Source: Moritella sp.
GTDB lineage: Bacteria > Pseudomonadota > Gammaproteobacteria > Enterobacterales > Moritellaceae
NCBI RefSeq assembly: GCF_013215705.1
Contig: NZ_JABSQR010000005.1
Span: 124,001 to 188,000 of the forward strand
DNA length: 64,000 bases
Direction of reading: 5' to 3'
Both the position numbers and the translations under genes were made by a program. Every line of letters begins with the position of its first letter. The first letter of the stretch is position 1. Positions 9,107 through 17,969 of this stretch are shown here, piece by piece. A model generated the notes under the pieces. That model saw nothing but the letters and a program-made list of their open reading frames with translations, did no database searches and had not been told where the DNA came from.

Positions 9107-10443
9107 TGACCGAGCTACTCAGTCGATTACAACAATTAAAAACTGACTCACTGGCCAGCAAGCCAACTGTTGCTGGTAAGCTGACTCGGGTCGTTGGTTT
9201 AACCCTCGAAGCTGTGGGTTGCCGCGCTGCAATTGGCAGTTTGTGTTCTGTCGAAACAGATAACGGCTTGATGGATGCAGAGGTTGTTGGTTTTGATGGT
9301 GATAAATTATTCTTAATGCCCAGTGAACAGGTCACTGGTATTATTCCGGGAGCAAAAGTAACACCACTCAATGAAACCCAAGGTATTCCGGTTGGTATGG
9401 AACTACTTGGCCGGGTATTAGATGGTGTTGGTAAGCCGATTGACGGTAAAGGCGAAATTATTACCGGACAAACCACGTCTTTTACTGCCAAGCGTATTAA
9501 TCCGCTGGCGCGTAAAAAAATCTCAAAACCACTTGATGTCGGTGTTAAAGCCATTAATGCCATGCTCACCGTAGGTCAAGGTCAGCGTATGGGGCTTTTC
9601 GCTGGTTCTGGTGTGGGTAAGAGTGTGTTGTTAGGTATGATGACGCGTGGTTCGACCGCTGACGTTGTCGTCGTTGGTTTAATTGGTGAGCGTGGCCGTG
9701 AAGTAAAAGAATTTATTGAAGAGATCTTGGGTGAAGAAGGGCTTGCGCGCGCTGTTGTTGTTGCTGCGCCTGCGGATTCATCACCACTGATGCGTCTAAA
9801 AGGTTGCGAAACATCATTAGCGATAGCAGAATACTTCCGTGACCAAGGCTTGAATGTATTATTACTGATGGATTCATTGACCCGTTTTGCACAAGCGCAG
9901 CGTGAAATTGCCCTTGCGGTGGGTGAGCCACCGGCAACGAAAGGTTATCCGCCATCGGTATTTGCAAAATTACCGCAGCTGGTGGAGCGAGCGGGTAATG
10001 GGAGTGACGAACAAGGCTCGATTACGGCGTTCTTCACGGTATTAACCGAAGGTGATGACTTACAAGATCCGATTGCTGATGCGGCGCGGGCGATCCTCGA
10101 TGGCCATATCGTATTGTCTCGCGAGTTAACCGATGCGGGGCACTACCCTGCGATTGATATTGAAAAGTCGATTAGTCGTGTCATGCCAATGGTGACGACT
10201 GATTTCCATCAAGCCGCGGCGCGCGGATTCAAACAAGCTTACTCACTCTATCAGCAGAACAAAGACTTGGTTGCCATTGGCGCTTATAGCAAAGGAGCGG
10301 ATGCAAAAATTGATCGCGCAATTCGCTTAAAACCTGCGATGGAGCAATTCTTACAACAAGGCATGAAAGAAGTTATTCCGTTCTCGCAATGTGAAGAAAT
10401 GCTGGCTGCCATCGCACCGCATCTCGGCGTGGAAACCTCATAA
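9106..10443 (+). CDS. fliI: FliI, flagellum-specific export ATPase
   Basis: 445-aa cytoplasmic ATPase that energises and chaperones export of flagellar substrates. It resembles the F1-ATPase beta subunit, with Walker [12 protein letters not shown] near 164-174, a Walker B aspartate in LLLMDSLTR and the [16 protein letters not shown] stretch specific to FliI/type III ATPases. It starts one base before the fliH stop and is followed by fliJ after 18 nt, giving the usual fliHIJ trio. Confidence 0.97.
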   Translation: MTELLSRLQQLKTDSLASKPTVAGKLTRVVGLTLEAVGCRAAIGSLCSVETDNGLMDAEVVGFDGDKLFLMPSEQVTGIIPGAKVTPLNETQGIPVGMELLGRVLDGVGKPIDGKGEIITGQTTSFTAKRINPLARKKISKPLDVGVKAINAMLTVGQGQRMGLFAGSGVGKSVLLGMMTRGSTADVVVVGLIGERGREVKEFIEEILGEEGLARAVVVAAPADSSPLMRLKGCETSLAIAEYFRDQGLNVLLLMDSLTRFAQAQREIALAVGEPPATKGYPPSVFAKLPQLVERAGNGSDEQGSITAFFTVLTEGDDLQDPIADAARAILDGHIVLSRELTDAGHYPAIDIEKSISRVMPMVTTDFHQAAARGFKQAYSLYQQNKDLVAIGAYSKGADAKIDRAIRLKPAMEQFLQQGMKEVIPFSQCEEMLAAIAPHLGVETS

Positions 10444-10461
10444 TGAAACAGTGTCAATAAT

Positions 10462-10908
10462 ATGTCTAATACCGCATTAGAGCGAGTTCACCAACAGCTT
10501 ACAGAGCAAGAAAAAAACGCCGCGAGAGCCTATGCACTGATCCAACAAGATGCTGAACGTTATCATAGCCAAATGCAGCAATTAAGTGATTACCGTAAAC
10601 AGTATTTACAGCAATTCACGGAACGTGGGGAAGAAGGTATCTCAGGTAGTAGTTATGCGCATTATCATAACTTTATGAAAAAACTAGAACTCGCCGAGTT
10701 TGAACTGAAACAAGCGCTGGATAATATTCAACAAACAGTGAAGAACAAGCATATAGACTGGATGGAAATTCGTAAGAAGCGTGATGCATTGGGTCTGTTA
10801 TTGGATAAGCGAAAAATAGCTGCACAGCTTGTCGAACAACGACGCGAGCAAAAAGATCTTGATGAGTTTTCTAACTTCCAATATTTCAAGCGTAAAAATA
10901 ACCGATAA
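10462..10908 (+). CDS. fliJ: FliJ, flagellar export chaperone/stalk
   Basis: 148-aa highly charged, almost entirely alpha-helical coiled-coil protein of FliJ length and composition. FliJ sits in the FliI hexamer like a rotary stalk and recycles export chaperones. Identification rests on position directly after fliI, size and the coiled-coil pattern (QLSDYRKQYLQQF, KKRDALGLLLDKRK), which match FliJ. It is the last gene before the sigma-54 site of fliK. Confidence 0.9.
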   Translation: MSNTALERVHQQLTEQEKNAARAYALIQQDAERYHSQMQQLSDYRKQYLQQFTERGEEGISGSSYAHYHNFMKKLELAEFELKQALDNIQQTVKNKHIDWMEIRKKRDALGLLLDKRKIAAQLVEQRREQKDLDEFSNFQYFKRKNNR

Positions 10909-10928
10909 ACGATCGCCAACTCATAATA

Positions 10929-10944
10929 TGGCGTGAATTTTGCA
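10929..10944 (+). promoter_or_regulatory. Sigma-54 promoter upstream of fliK
   Basis: TGGCGTGAATTTTGCA has GG and GC separated by 10 nt with a full TTGCA -12 element. It lies in the 81-nt gap between fliJ and fliK, 46 nt before the fliK ATG, and would start a second operon, fliKLMNOPQR-flhB. Confidence 0.82.
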
Positions 10945-10989
10945 CGTATTTCGCTATAACTTCTTATTGATGACATTTAGGCTTGAACT

Positions 10990-12495
10990 ATGACTTTTTC
11001 TCTACATAAATCAACAGCGATGACTGATACACAGGCGGCGAATAATAAATCGAAAACGCTTAATGTCAAAGGCGATATCGCAGCAGATATGGCGAGTGAT
11101 GGCGAGTTGAGTATGTCTGAAAACAGCTTTTCTAAATTATTTTCTCTGTTTAATAGTGATAATAAAGCAGCTGCTATCGCTGGTGAAAAGACCGTTGATA
11201 GTACTGACGTTACAACGGGGGAGAGTGCTAAACTAGGTGCTGCTGCGAGTATCGATGATGGCATTGTAGCTGGGCGGATAGAGCTCGCTGATGAAGTCGA
11301 CGCGATAGCTGGCGATGACTTAAGTGTAATGAGTCAAGGTGATAGCGTACTGAAAAATGAAAGTAGTGATGACTTTTTGGCTCGTCTTGATCAATCTTCT
11401 ATGCTGTTGCAAGGTCAAATTAACGGTAATGAATTGCCTTTACCTGCCAAAGGGGCGAATATTGCCTCATCGGCATCTATTAGCATGACAGGCTTATCCA
11501 TGCTCGATAGTAGCGTTGCAGAAACGACGAATGTGAGTGATGTTAGTAATAATGAGCAGACTCAAGTATTGCAAGCGAGCGAGCTATCAACTGATCTAAC
11601 AGGTTTAACAGAGCCAACAGATACTATCACTGCGTCAACGTTAGCTGGTATGTCAACAGTCGCTGGCCTTATTGACAATAACCCTCGATTTAGGCAAGAC
11701 GATTTATTAGTTTCCGGTGATTCAATTAAGGGTGATGGCACACTCGACAATGAACTATTCGATGGCGCTGGAAAAGCAAATTTAGCCACAGGTTTTGGCG
11801 AAGCAGGCAGGGCGAAAAACACACCTTTTGGTCAATCCAATGGTATGATTACTGAGGCCAGCAGTGCAGTAACAAAGAGTGATGATTCAGCACTAGAACA
11901 GCTGGATATGACCTCGGCTGAACCCATTGAGCAATTAGATTTTGCGCAAATTATGGAGTCTGTACGTAAACAAGAACCGTTAGACCAAACCTCACGTACG
12001 TTAACCAAAGCGCCGGTATTAACAGACGTAGAACAGCAAGTATTAGAGAAGCGGGTTAGCCTTAATAACAATCTCGCTAGCTCGGAATTAAATGAAAAAA
12101 TCGCCATAATGGTAGGCAAAGAATTACAAACCGCGACAATCCGCTTAGACCCTGCAGAATTAGGCAGTATGAATATTAAATTGGTTGTGCAAAACGATCA
12201 GATAAATGTGACAATCCAAGCGCAGAATAATCAAAGCCGAGATTTACTTGAACAACAAATGCCGCGATTACGAGAAATGCTACAGCAACAAGGTATGACG
12301 CTGGGGGATACTAAGGTACAAGCCGATAGTGGCCAGCAGCAATCTGGATTTCAGCAATCAAGACAAGAAAACGGACAAAAAAATAGCAATAACGATGCAA
12401 ATTATGCGAATTATGCGATAGATTCACAGACTGAAGTCCCTGCTTCGATGCCGTATTGGCAAGACTCGGCGAAAGGGGTAGACTTTTACGCCTAA
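10990..12495 (+). CDS. fliK: FliK, hook-length control protein
   Basis: 501-aa FliK, the exported molecular ruler that switches the export apparatus from hook to filament substrates through FlhB. The long N-terminal part (about 1-340) is low-complexity, acidic and Ser/Thr/Ala-rich, as expected for the poorly conserved ruler. The C-terminal domain (about 370-450) has the FliK signature IRLDPAELGSMNIKL and LREMLQQQGMTLGD. Only the C-terminal domain supports the family call; the N-terminal part would be hard to align. No strong ribosome site precedes the ATG. It begins the operon downstream of the sigma-54 site at 10929. Confidence 0.88.
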   Translation: MTFSLHKSTAMTDTQAANNKSKTLNVKGDIAADMASDGELSMSENSFSKLFSLFNSDNKAAAIAGEKTVDSTDVTTGESAKLGAAASIDDGIVAGRIELADEVDAIAGDDLSVMSQGDSVLKNESSDDFLARLDQSSMLLQGQINGNELPLPAKGANIASSASISMTGLSMLDSSVAETTNVSDVSNNEQTQVLQASELSTDLTGLTEPTDTITASTLAGMSTVAGLIDNNPRFRQDDLLVSGDSIKGDGTLDNELFDGAGKANLATGFGEAGRAKNTPFGQSNGMITEASSAVTKSDDSALEQLDMTSAEPIEQLDFAQIMESVRKQEPLDQTSRTLTKAPVLTDVEQQVLEKRVSLNNNLASSELNEKIAIMVGKELQTATIRLDPAELGSMNIKLVVQNDQINVTIQAQNNQSRDLLEQQMPRLREMLQQQGMTLGDTKVQADSGQQQSGFQQSRQENGQKNSNNDANYANYAIDSQTEVPASMPYWQDSAKGVDFYA

Positions 12496-12551
12496 GCTGT
12501 TTAGTCACTGGCAGTAATTAGCACAATAGATAATTTGATTTAAGGACGATA

Positions 12552-13058
12552 ATGGCCGACGATAAAGATTTGAAAATAGACGATAAAGGTAAGGGTAATA
12601 AGAAAATTATTATCATTGCGGTGATTTTAGTATTAGCGCTTGTTGGTGGTGGTGCTGCCTTTTTCTTTTTAAGTGATGATAGTGCTGCGGCTGATAGTTC
12701 AGAAGTGGTAACAGAAACCGTCGATAAAACAATTAACGAGACCGCTTATTATGTGGCGTTGCCGCGTCCTTTTGTTTTTAATATTATAGGATTAAAGCGC
12801 GAGCGTTTAGTTCAGATTAAAGTGCAGTTAATGGTACGTGGCAGTGATAATAAAGATTTAGCGAAAGCCAATTTACCGCTGATTGAAAGTACATTACTGC
12901 AAGTATTTAGCGCCACCACAGAGCAGCAATTAGCGACCTATCAAGGTAAAGAATTATTGCGCGCGGATTCGTTAACGAATGTGAATGAAATTTTGACTAA
13001 ATATACTGGGAAAGGGGTTGTTGAAAAGATCCTATTTTCTGGTTTTGTAATGCAGTAG
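12552..13058 (+). CDS. fliL: FliL, flagellar basal-body-associated membrane protein
   Basis: 168-aa bitopic inner-membrane protein with a charged cytoplasmic N-terminus, one transmembrane helix (about 19-42) and a periplasmic domain ending in the conserved KILFSGFVMQ. FliL surrounds or stabilises stator units and supports torque under load. It is preceded by AAGGACG and an ATG. The gene lies between fliK and fliM, the usual position. Confidence 0.93.
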   Translation: MADDKDLKIDDKGKGNKKIIIIAVILVLALVGGGAAFFFLSDDSAAADSSEVVTETVDKTINETAYYVALPRPFVFNIIGLKRERLVQIKVQLMVRGSDNKDLAKANLPLIESTLLQVFSATTEQQLATYQGKELLRADSLTNVNEILTKYTGKGVVEKILFSGFVMQ

Positions 13059-13065
13059 GTTAAGT

Positions 13066-14118
13066 GTGAGTGATTTATTAAGCCAAGACGAGATTGATGC
13101 GCTATTACATGGTGTTGATGATGTTGAAGAAGATGAATTTGACACCGTCGAAGACAGTGGCAGTATTGTTGATTTTGACTTTTCATCGCAAGACCGTATT
13201 GTGCGTGGTCGTATGCCAACGCTGGAGTTGGTTAATGAACGTTTCGCTCGTCACATGCGGATCAGTTTATTTAATATGATGCGCCGTACTGCGGAAGTAT
13301 CAATTAATGGCGTACAAATGCTTAAGTTTGGTGAATACGTGCATACGTTATTTGTACCGACTAGTTTGAATATGGTGCGTTTCCGCCCCTTAAAAGGCAC
13401 CGCGTTGGTGACTATGGAAGCACGTCTCGTCTTTATTTTAGTCGAAAACTTTTTTGGTGGTGATGGCCGTTATCATGCCAAGATTGAAGGGCGAGAATTT
13501 ACGCCTACAGAGCGCCGTATTATTCAAATGTTGTTAAAGATAGTCTTTGAAGATTATCACGAAGCATGGGCGCCTGTTATGGATGCAGAGTTTGAATATC
13601 TTGATTCGGAAGTAAACCCGGCGATGGCTAATATTGTTAGCCCGACTGAGGTCGTTGTTGTGAGTTCATTCCATATCGAGCTTGATGGTGGCGGAGGTGA
13701 TTTTCATATTACCATGCCATACTCGATGCTTGAGCCGATCCGTGAATTACTCGATGCGGGTGTGCAAAGTGACAAAGAAGATACCGATGAGCGCTGGAGT
13801 TCGGCGTTACAAGAAGAGATCTTAGATGTACCAGTAGAACTGAGTACTAAGTTACTTGAAACTGAGCTGACAATCGGGCAAATTATGGAATTAAAAGTAG
13901 GGGATATTATCCCGATTGATATGCCTGAAGAGCTCACCGTATTTATTGAAGATTTACCAAGTTATAAAGCCAAACTGGGTCGAAATAAAGATAATGTAGC
14001 GGTTAAGATTAGCAGAAAACTGAAAGTAAGTAATTTAACTAAATCTGATATTGACCATGTGGTATTACGTGGTGGATTAATGAATTTAGACGATAAAAAT
14101 GATGAAAATAAGGTATAG
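13066..14118 (+). CDS. fliM: FliM, C-ring switch protein
   Basis: 350-aa FliM, the switch component that binds phosphorylated CheY. The N-terminal LLSQDEIDALLHG (about 4-16) is the CheY-P-binding peptide. The middle domain (about 50-240) is CheC-like, and the C-terminal SpoA/FliN-like domain spans about 260-335. The start is GTG, 7 nt after the fliL stop, giving SDLLSQDEID as the second residue onward. FliG and FliN, its ring partners, are encoded in the same cluster. Confidence 0.97.
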   Translation: MSDLLSQDEIDALLHGVDDVEEDEFDTVEDSGSIVDFDFSSQDRIVRGRMPTLELVNERFARHMRISLFNMMRRTAEVSINGVQMLKFGEYVHTLFVPTSLNMVRFRPLKGTALVTMEARLVFILVENFFGGDGRYHAKIEGREFTPTERRIIQMLLKIVFEDYHEAWAPVMDAEFEYLDSEVNPAMANIVSPTEVVVVSSFHIELDGGGGDFHITMPYSMLEPIRELLDAGVQSDKEDTDERWSSALQEEILDVPVELSTKLLETELTIGQIMELKVGDIIPIDMPEELTVFIEDLPSYKAKLGRNKDNVAVKISRKLKVSNLTKSDIDHVVLRGGLMNLDDKNDENKV

Positions 14119-14120
14119 AA

Positions 14121-14504
14121 ATGAGTGAAGATCAAGATCAGATGGCCAATGACTGGGCTGCTGCAATGGCCGAGCAAAGTACTGTTGAAGCGACGGAGTT
14201 AGAAGATTTTAGCAATGATGACAATGCATTCTCTCCTGAACAGCAGCATAAATTAGATAGTATTCTTGATATTCCTGTTGTGATCTCAATGGAAGTTGGT
14301 CGTAGTAAAATTAGTATTCGTAATTTATTACAATTAAATCAAGGCTCTGTTGTTGAGCTTGATCGTATAGCCGGTGAGCCACTCGACGTAATGGTTAATG
14401 GTACACTTATCGCACACGGTGAAGTTGTGGTAGTAAATGACAAATTTGGTATTCGGTTAACCGACGTCATCAGCCAAACCGAACGTATTAAGAAGCTTAA
14501 ATAG
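14121..14504 (+). CDS. fliN: FliN, C-ring switch protein
   Basis: 127-aa FliN with an acidic variable N-terminus and the C-terminal SpoA/surface-presentation domain (about 48-125), including IPVVISMEVGRSKISI and the conserved GEVVVVNDKFGIRLTDV. It forms the base of the C-ring with FliM and is a docking site for FliH-FliI. The gene starts 2 nt after fliM and ends 1 nt before fliO. Confidence 0.96.
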   Translation: MSEDQDQMANDWAAAMAEQSTVEATELEDFSNDDNAFSPEQQHKLDSILDIPVVISMEVGRSKISIRNLLQLNQGSVVELDRIAGEPLDVMVNGTLIAHGEVVVVNDKFGIRLTDVISQTERIKKLK

Positions 14505-14505
14505 T

Positions 14506-14829
14506 ATGAACGATCTTGATATGTTGCAATGGTTATTATCGTTGCTGGTGGTTATTTCGGTTATCGTGATGTTAGCTTTTTTAGCTAAAAAAACGCGTGT
14601 ATTTGGCAGTAATAATCAACAGCTACACGTTGTCGCGACGTTACCGTTAGGGCCGAAAGAGCGGATCATGGTGGTACAAGTTGGTTCAGAACAAGTATTG
14701 CTCGGCATAACTGGACAGCAAATTAATTTGCTTAAAGAGTTAGAACGGCCCTTGGAAAATAGTCAGCCAGAACTCAATCCATTTGCTACTAAATTAGCCC
14801 AGATGATGAAACAGCATAATGAAAAATAA
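14506..14829 (+). CDS. fliO: FliO, flagellar export gate assembly protein
   Basis: 107-aa membrane protein with one N-terminal transmembrane helix (about 8-26) and a cytoplasmic FliO domain ([21 protein letters not shown]). FliO helps assemble FliP into the export gate. Its 3' end overlaps the fliP start by 11 nt, so the two are probably translationally coupled. The call rests on the domain pattern and conserved position before fliP. Confidence 0.92.
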   Translation: MNDLDMLQWLLSLLVVISVIVMLAFLAKKTRVFGSNNQQLHVVATLPLGPKERIMVVQVGSEQVLLGITGQQINLLKELERPLENSQPELNPFATKLAQMMKQHNEK

Positions 14830-15565
14830 GTTTACGGTATTACTGTCGCTGGTACTGCTTTTTTTCACCTCCGCTGCATGGGCTGATAATTCAGTGATGT
14901 CGGCGGTGAAAGTGATCACTAACAGTGATGGCTCGCAGGAATATTCGGTGTCATTGCAAATTTTAGCCATGATGACGGCGTTAAGTTTTATTCCAGCTGC
15001 GCTGATCATGATGACCTCGTTTACTCGCATCATTATAGTACTGTCTATTTTACGCCAAGCATTAGGTTTACAACAGAGCCCGTCTAACCAAGTATTAGTT
15101 GGTATCACCTTATTCTTGTCTTTTTTCATTATGTCGCCAGTATTTGAGCGTATTAATGATAATGCCTTGCAGCCTTATTTGAGTGAAGAGCTTACATCGA
15201 TGCAAGCCTTTGAGCAGGCTAAACTGCCAATGCAGCAATTTATGTTAGCGCAAACGCGTGTGACTGATCTTGATACCTTCATGCGAATTGCAAAAGTGGA
15301 AGCCGATTCACCCGAAGAGGTGCCTTTTAGAGTTTTGATCCCTGCCTTTGTAACCAGCGAACTTAAAACTGCCTTTCAAATTGGTTTTATGGTGTTCATT
15401 CCCTTTTTGATCATTGACTTGGTGGTGGCGAGTATCTTGATGGCTATGGGTATGATGATGTTATCACCGATGATTGTATCCTTGCCCTTTAAGCTCATGC
15501 TGTTTGTACTCGTGGATGGTTGGAGCCTTATTCTCGGCACGCTGGCGAACAGTTTTGGATTATGA
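14819..15565 (+). CDS. fliP: FliP, flagellar export gate protein
   Basis: 248-aa FliP, a core subunit of the FliPQR export channel. It has a cleavable-type N-terminal signal sequence (about 1-22, ending AWA), as known for FliP, then four transmembrane segments. Family signatures [16 protein letters not shown] near 63-78 and [15 protein letters not shown] near the C-terminus are present. It overlaps fliO by 11 nt. A 90-nt gap with a hairpin separates it from fliQ, which is unusually wide for this operon. Confidence 0.97.
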   Translation: MKNKFTVLLSLVLLFFTSAAWADNSVMSAVKVITNSDGSQEYSVSLQILAMMTALSFIPAALIMMTSFTRIIIVLSILRQALGLQQSPSNQVLVGITLFLSFFIMSPVFERINDNALQPYLSEELTSMQAFEQAKLPMQQFMLAQTRVTDLDTFMRIAKVEADSPEEVPFRVLIPAFVTSELKTAFQIGFMVFIPFLIIDLVVASILMAMGMMMLSPMIVSLPFKLMLFVLVDGWSLILGTLANSFGL

Positions 15566-15615
15566 CGACGCTCTTGATATACACGTTTTCACATAAGGTA
15601 ATCGTTCAGTTCATA

Positions 15616-15635
15616 AATCGGTTTATAAGCCGATT
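15616..15635 (+). other. Hairpin in the fliP-fliQ intercistronic gap
   Basis: AATCGG and CCGATT flank an 8-nt loop, with TTCATAA repeated on either side. No T-run follows, so it is not a terminator. It could affect RNA processing or stability. Confidence 0.4.
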
Positions 15636-15655
15636 CATAAGTAAAAGGCAGTATC

Positions 15656-15925
15656 ATGGCACCTGAAGTCTTTGTAGATATATTTCGACAAGCATTATGG
15701 ACGGTATTACTATTGGTCTGTGCGGTCGTTGTACCCGGGCTATTAGTGGGTCTTGTCGTGTCAGTGTTTCAGGCCGCAACCTCAATTAATGAACAAACAT
15801 TAAGTTTCTTACCACGTTTAATTGCCACTTTATTGGCGCTCATTTATGGTGCGCATTGGGGTTTTGGTCGTTTGATGGAATTCTTTACCAGCATGATACT
15901 TCAGATCCCACAAGTTGTAGGTTAA
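15656..15925 (+). CDS. fliQ: FliQ, flagellar export gate protein
   Basis: 89-aa FliQ with two transmembrane helices (about 15-40 and 52-75) and the family signature VPGLLVGLVVSVFQAATSI. It packs around FliP-FliR in the export gate. The length is exactly typical of FliQ. It is followed 3 nt later by fliR. Confidence 0.96.
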   Translation: MAPEVFVDIFRQALWTVLLLVCAVVVPGLLVGLVVSVFQAATSINEQTLSFLPRLIATLLALIYGAHWGFGRLMEFFTSMILQIPQVVG

Positions 15926-15928
15926 TTA

Positions 15929-16714
15929 GTGGAAATTCTATCAGCTGATATTATGACGTTTATGGCCAGTTATATTTGGCCATTTGCCCGTCTATCTGGC
16001 ATGGTCATGGTCATGATAGTCAGTGGTGCGAAAACCACACCAGCCATGATCCGGTTATTTTATTGTCTTGCGCTTACCGCGATGGTTGCGCCTGTATTGC
16101 CACCTATGCCTAATGTTGATTTGTTTTCGTTAAGTAGCTTCATGATCATTTTACAACAAAGTTTGATTGGTATTGCAATCGGTTTTGTGACTGTCATGTT
16201 GATTCAAACGTTTGTGCTCGCGGGGCAGATTATCGCGATGCAAACCAGTTTAGGTTTTGCCTCTATGGCAGATCCAGCATCGGGGCAAATGTCTCCTGTG
16301 ATCGGTCAAATCTATATTTTATTAGGCACACTGGTTTATTTATCCGTGAACGGTCACTTATTTATGATCGAGACAGTTGTTAAATCGTTTGAGACATTGC
16401 CGGTTTCAGCGTCTGGTTTAGTTGCCATACAGTATTATGAAATTGCAGGGTGGATGTCAGTCATGTTCGCTGCTGCACTGAGTATGTCATTGTCTGCGGT
16501 TGTTGCTATGCTAGTGATTAACTTTTCGTTTGGTGTGATGACGAAGGCTGCACCGCAACTAAACGTATTTAGTTTAGGGTTCGCGGTGGGTATGGTCGCG
16601 GGTTTATTTATTATTTACTTATCATTAAAAAGCTTTATATTTCATTTTGATGCCCAGTGGCAACGCGCCGGAGAACTGATTTGTTCATTGCTCAATAATG
16701 CTTGCGCGTATTAA
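15929..16714 (+). CDS. fliR: FliR, flagellar export gate protein
   Basis: 261-aa polytopic membrane protein with about six hydrophobic segments, matching FliR. The conserved stretch QTSLGFASMADPASGQ is the FliR/SpaR/YscT family signature. It completes the FliP5-Q4-R1 export channel. The start is GTG, 3 nt after the fliQ stop, and flhB follows after 35 nt. Confidence 0.95.
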   Translation: MEILSADIMTFMASYIWPFARLSGMVMVMIVSGAKTTPAMIRLFYCLALTAMVAPVLPPMPNVDLFSLSSFMIILQQSLIGIAIGFVTVMLIQTFVLAGQIIAMQTSLGFASMADPASGQMSPVIGQIYILLGTLVYLSVNGHLFMIETVVKSFETLPVSASGLVAIQYYEIAGWMSVMFAAALSMSLSAVVAMLVINFSFGVMTKAAPQLNVFSLGFAVGMVAGLFIIYLSLKSFIFHFDAQWQRAGELICSLLNNACAY

Positions 16715-16749
16715 CGCCGCTCACCACATTAGGATAAAGGTATTTCCTC

Positions 16750-17880
16750 ATGGCTGAAAAAGACGGTCAAGAACAAACCGAAGACGCCACCGAGAAAAAG
16801 CTCACCCAAGCCAGGGAGAAAGGTCAGGTAGTTCGTTCGAAAGAACTTGCGACGACCTTTGTACTGACGGCAACAGGTGCAGCTTTCCTTGCTTTTGGTG
16901 ATGCGTTGGCACGTGCGCTTGTTACTAATATGACTAGTTTATTTAAGCTTGAACGTAAAGACATTTTCAGTCCTGATGCCTTGCTTGAAATTGTTAGCGT
17001 GAGCATTAAACCGTTATTTTGGCCATTATTCGGCATCATGATTGTGGGTTTTTTTGCCGCTATTATCGGTAATATTCTCATGGGGGGCATGGTGTTTAGT
17101 GGTGAATCCATTCGTCCGAAAGCATCCAAAATGTCGCCTAAAGCAGGTCTAAAAAGAATGATGGGCCCACAAGCCATGGTTGAATTGATTAAATCAATTG
17201 CCAAGGTCGCCGTCGTTGTGACGATTGCCTTGCTGGTATTAAAAACTCAATTCTTACAGATCATGGAGTTTAGCCTCCAGCCATTGCATATTTCGATTAT
17301 CCAATCATTAAATTTTTTGACTGATGTGTTTATTTGGTTGTGTGCATCTTTGATTATCATTGTGGCTATTGATGTACCTTATCAATATTGGAAACACGCC
17401 AAAGAATTGCGGATGACCAAGCAAGAAGTTAAAGATGAAATGAAAGATGTGAATGGTAACCCACAGTTAAAAGGCAAGATCAGGCAGATGCAGATGGAGA
17501 TATCGCAACGGCGTATGATGGGTGATGTTCCTGACGCAGATGTGATTATTACCAACCCAACACATTATTCTGTGGCGTTAAAATATGAAAAAACCGGTAA
17601 CGCCGCACCCAAAGTTGTGGCTAAAGGTGTTGATCAAGTCGCTTTCCGTATTCGTGAAATGGCGAAAGAACACAAAGTTCCCATCCTAGAATCCGCGGCG
17701 TTAACCCGTGCTATTTATCATAGCACTGAGATTGACGACCCGATTCCTGAAGGGCTATTTATTGCGGTCGCACAGATCCTTGCTTATGTTTATCAACTCG
17801 AGCAATTTAAACAACGTAAGGGTAATCGTCCCAAACCGTTACCAAAAACCATGGATATCCCTAACGATCTAAAATATTAG
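16750..17880 (+). CDS. flhB: FlhB, export switch protein
   Basis: 376-aa FlhB with a basic N-terminus (TEDATEKKLTQAREKGQV is the family signature), four transmembrane helices and a cytoplasmic C-domain. The autocleavage motif NPTH lies at about 269-272, matching the known site; cleavage between N and P switches specificity from rod/hook to filament substrates in cooperation with FliK. It is the last gene of the run begun by fliK; an inverted repeat and promoter-like sequence follow before flhA. Confidence 0.97.
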   Translation: MAEKDGQEQTEDATEKKLTQAREKGQVVRSKELATTFVLTATGAAFLAFGDALARALVTNMTSLFKLERKDIFSPDALLEIVSVSIKPLFWPLFGIMIVGFFAAIIGNILMGGMVFSGESIRPKASKMSPKAGLKRMMGPQAMVELIKSIAKVAVVVTIALLVLKTQFLQIMEFSLQPLHISIIQSLNFLTDVFIWLCASLIIIVAIDVPYQYWKHAKELRMTKQEVKDEMKDVNGNPQLKGKIRQMQMEISQRRMMGDVPDADVIITNPTHYSVALKYEKTGNAAPKVVAKGVDQVAFRIREMAKEHKVPILESAALTRAIYHSTEIDDPIPEGLFIAVAQILAYVYQLEQFKQRKGNRPKPLPKTMDIPNDLKY

Positions 17881-17898
17881 TATCATTTGTGGCATTCA

Positions 17899-17941
17899 AT
17901 ACCTAATGCTTTTGCTTTAGGTATGATTATTGCTTTATACT
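17899..17941 (+). promoter_or_regulatory. Candidate sigma-70 promoter of flhA with overlapping inverted repeat
   Basis: TTGCTT (17912-17917) and TATACT (17936-17941) are separated by 18 nt, 28 nt before the flhA ATG. A perfect 8-bp inverted repeat, ATACCTAA and TTAGGTAT (17899-17906 and 17917-17924), brackets the -35 element. No sigma-54 pattern was seen here. Confidence 0.45.
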
Positions 17942-17969
17942 AGCGAGCATAATTTTTTGAGGTCTCGTA

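Noticed and set aside
17881-17969. A sigma-54 promoter before flhA beginning TGGCATTC.
   Set aside because: No GC occurs at the required 10-nt distance, so the -24/-12 geometry fails.
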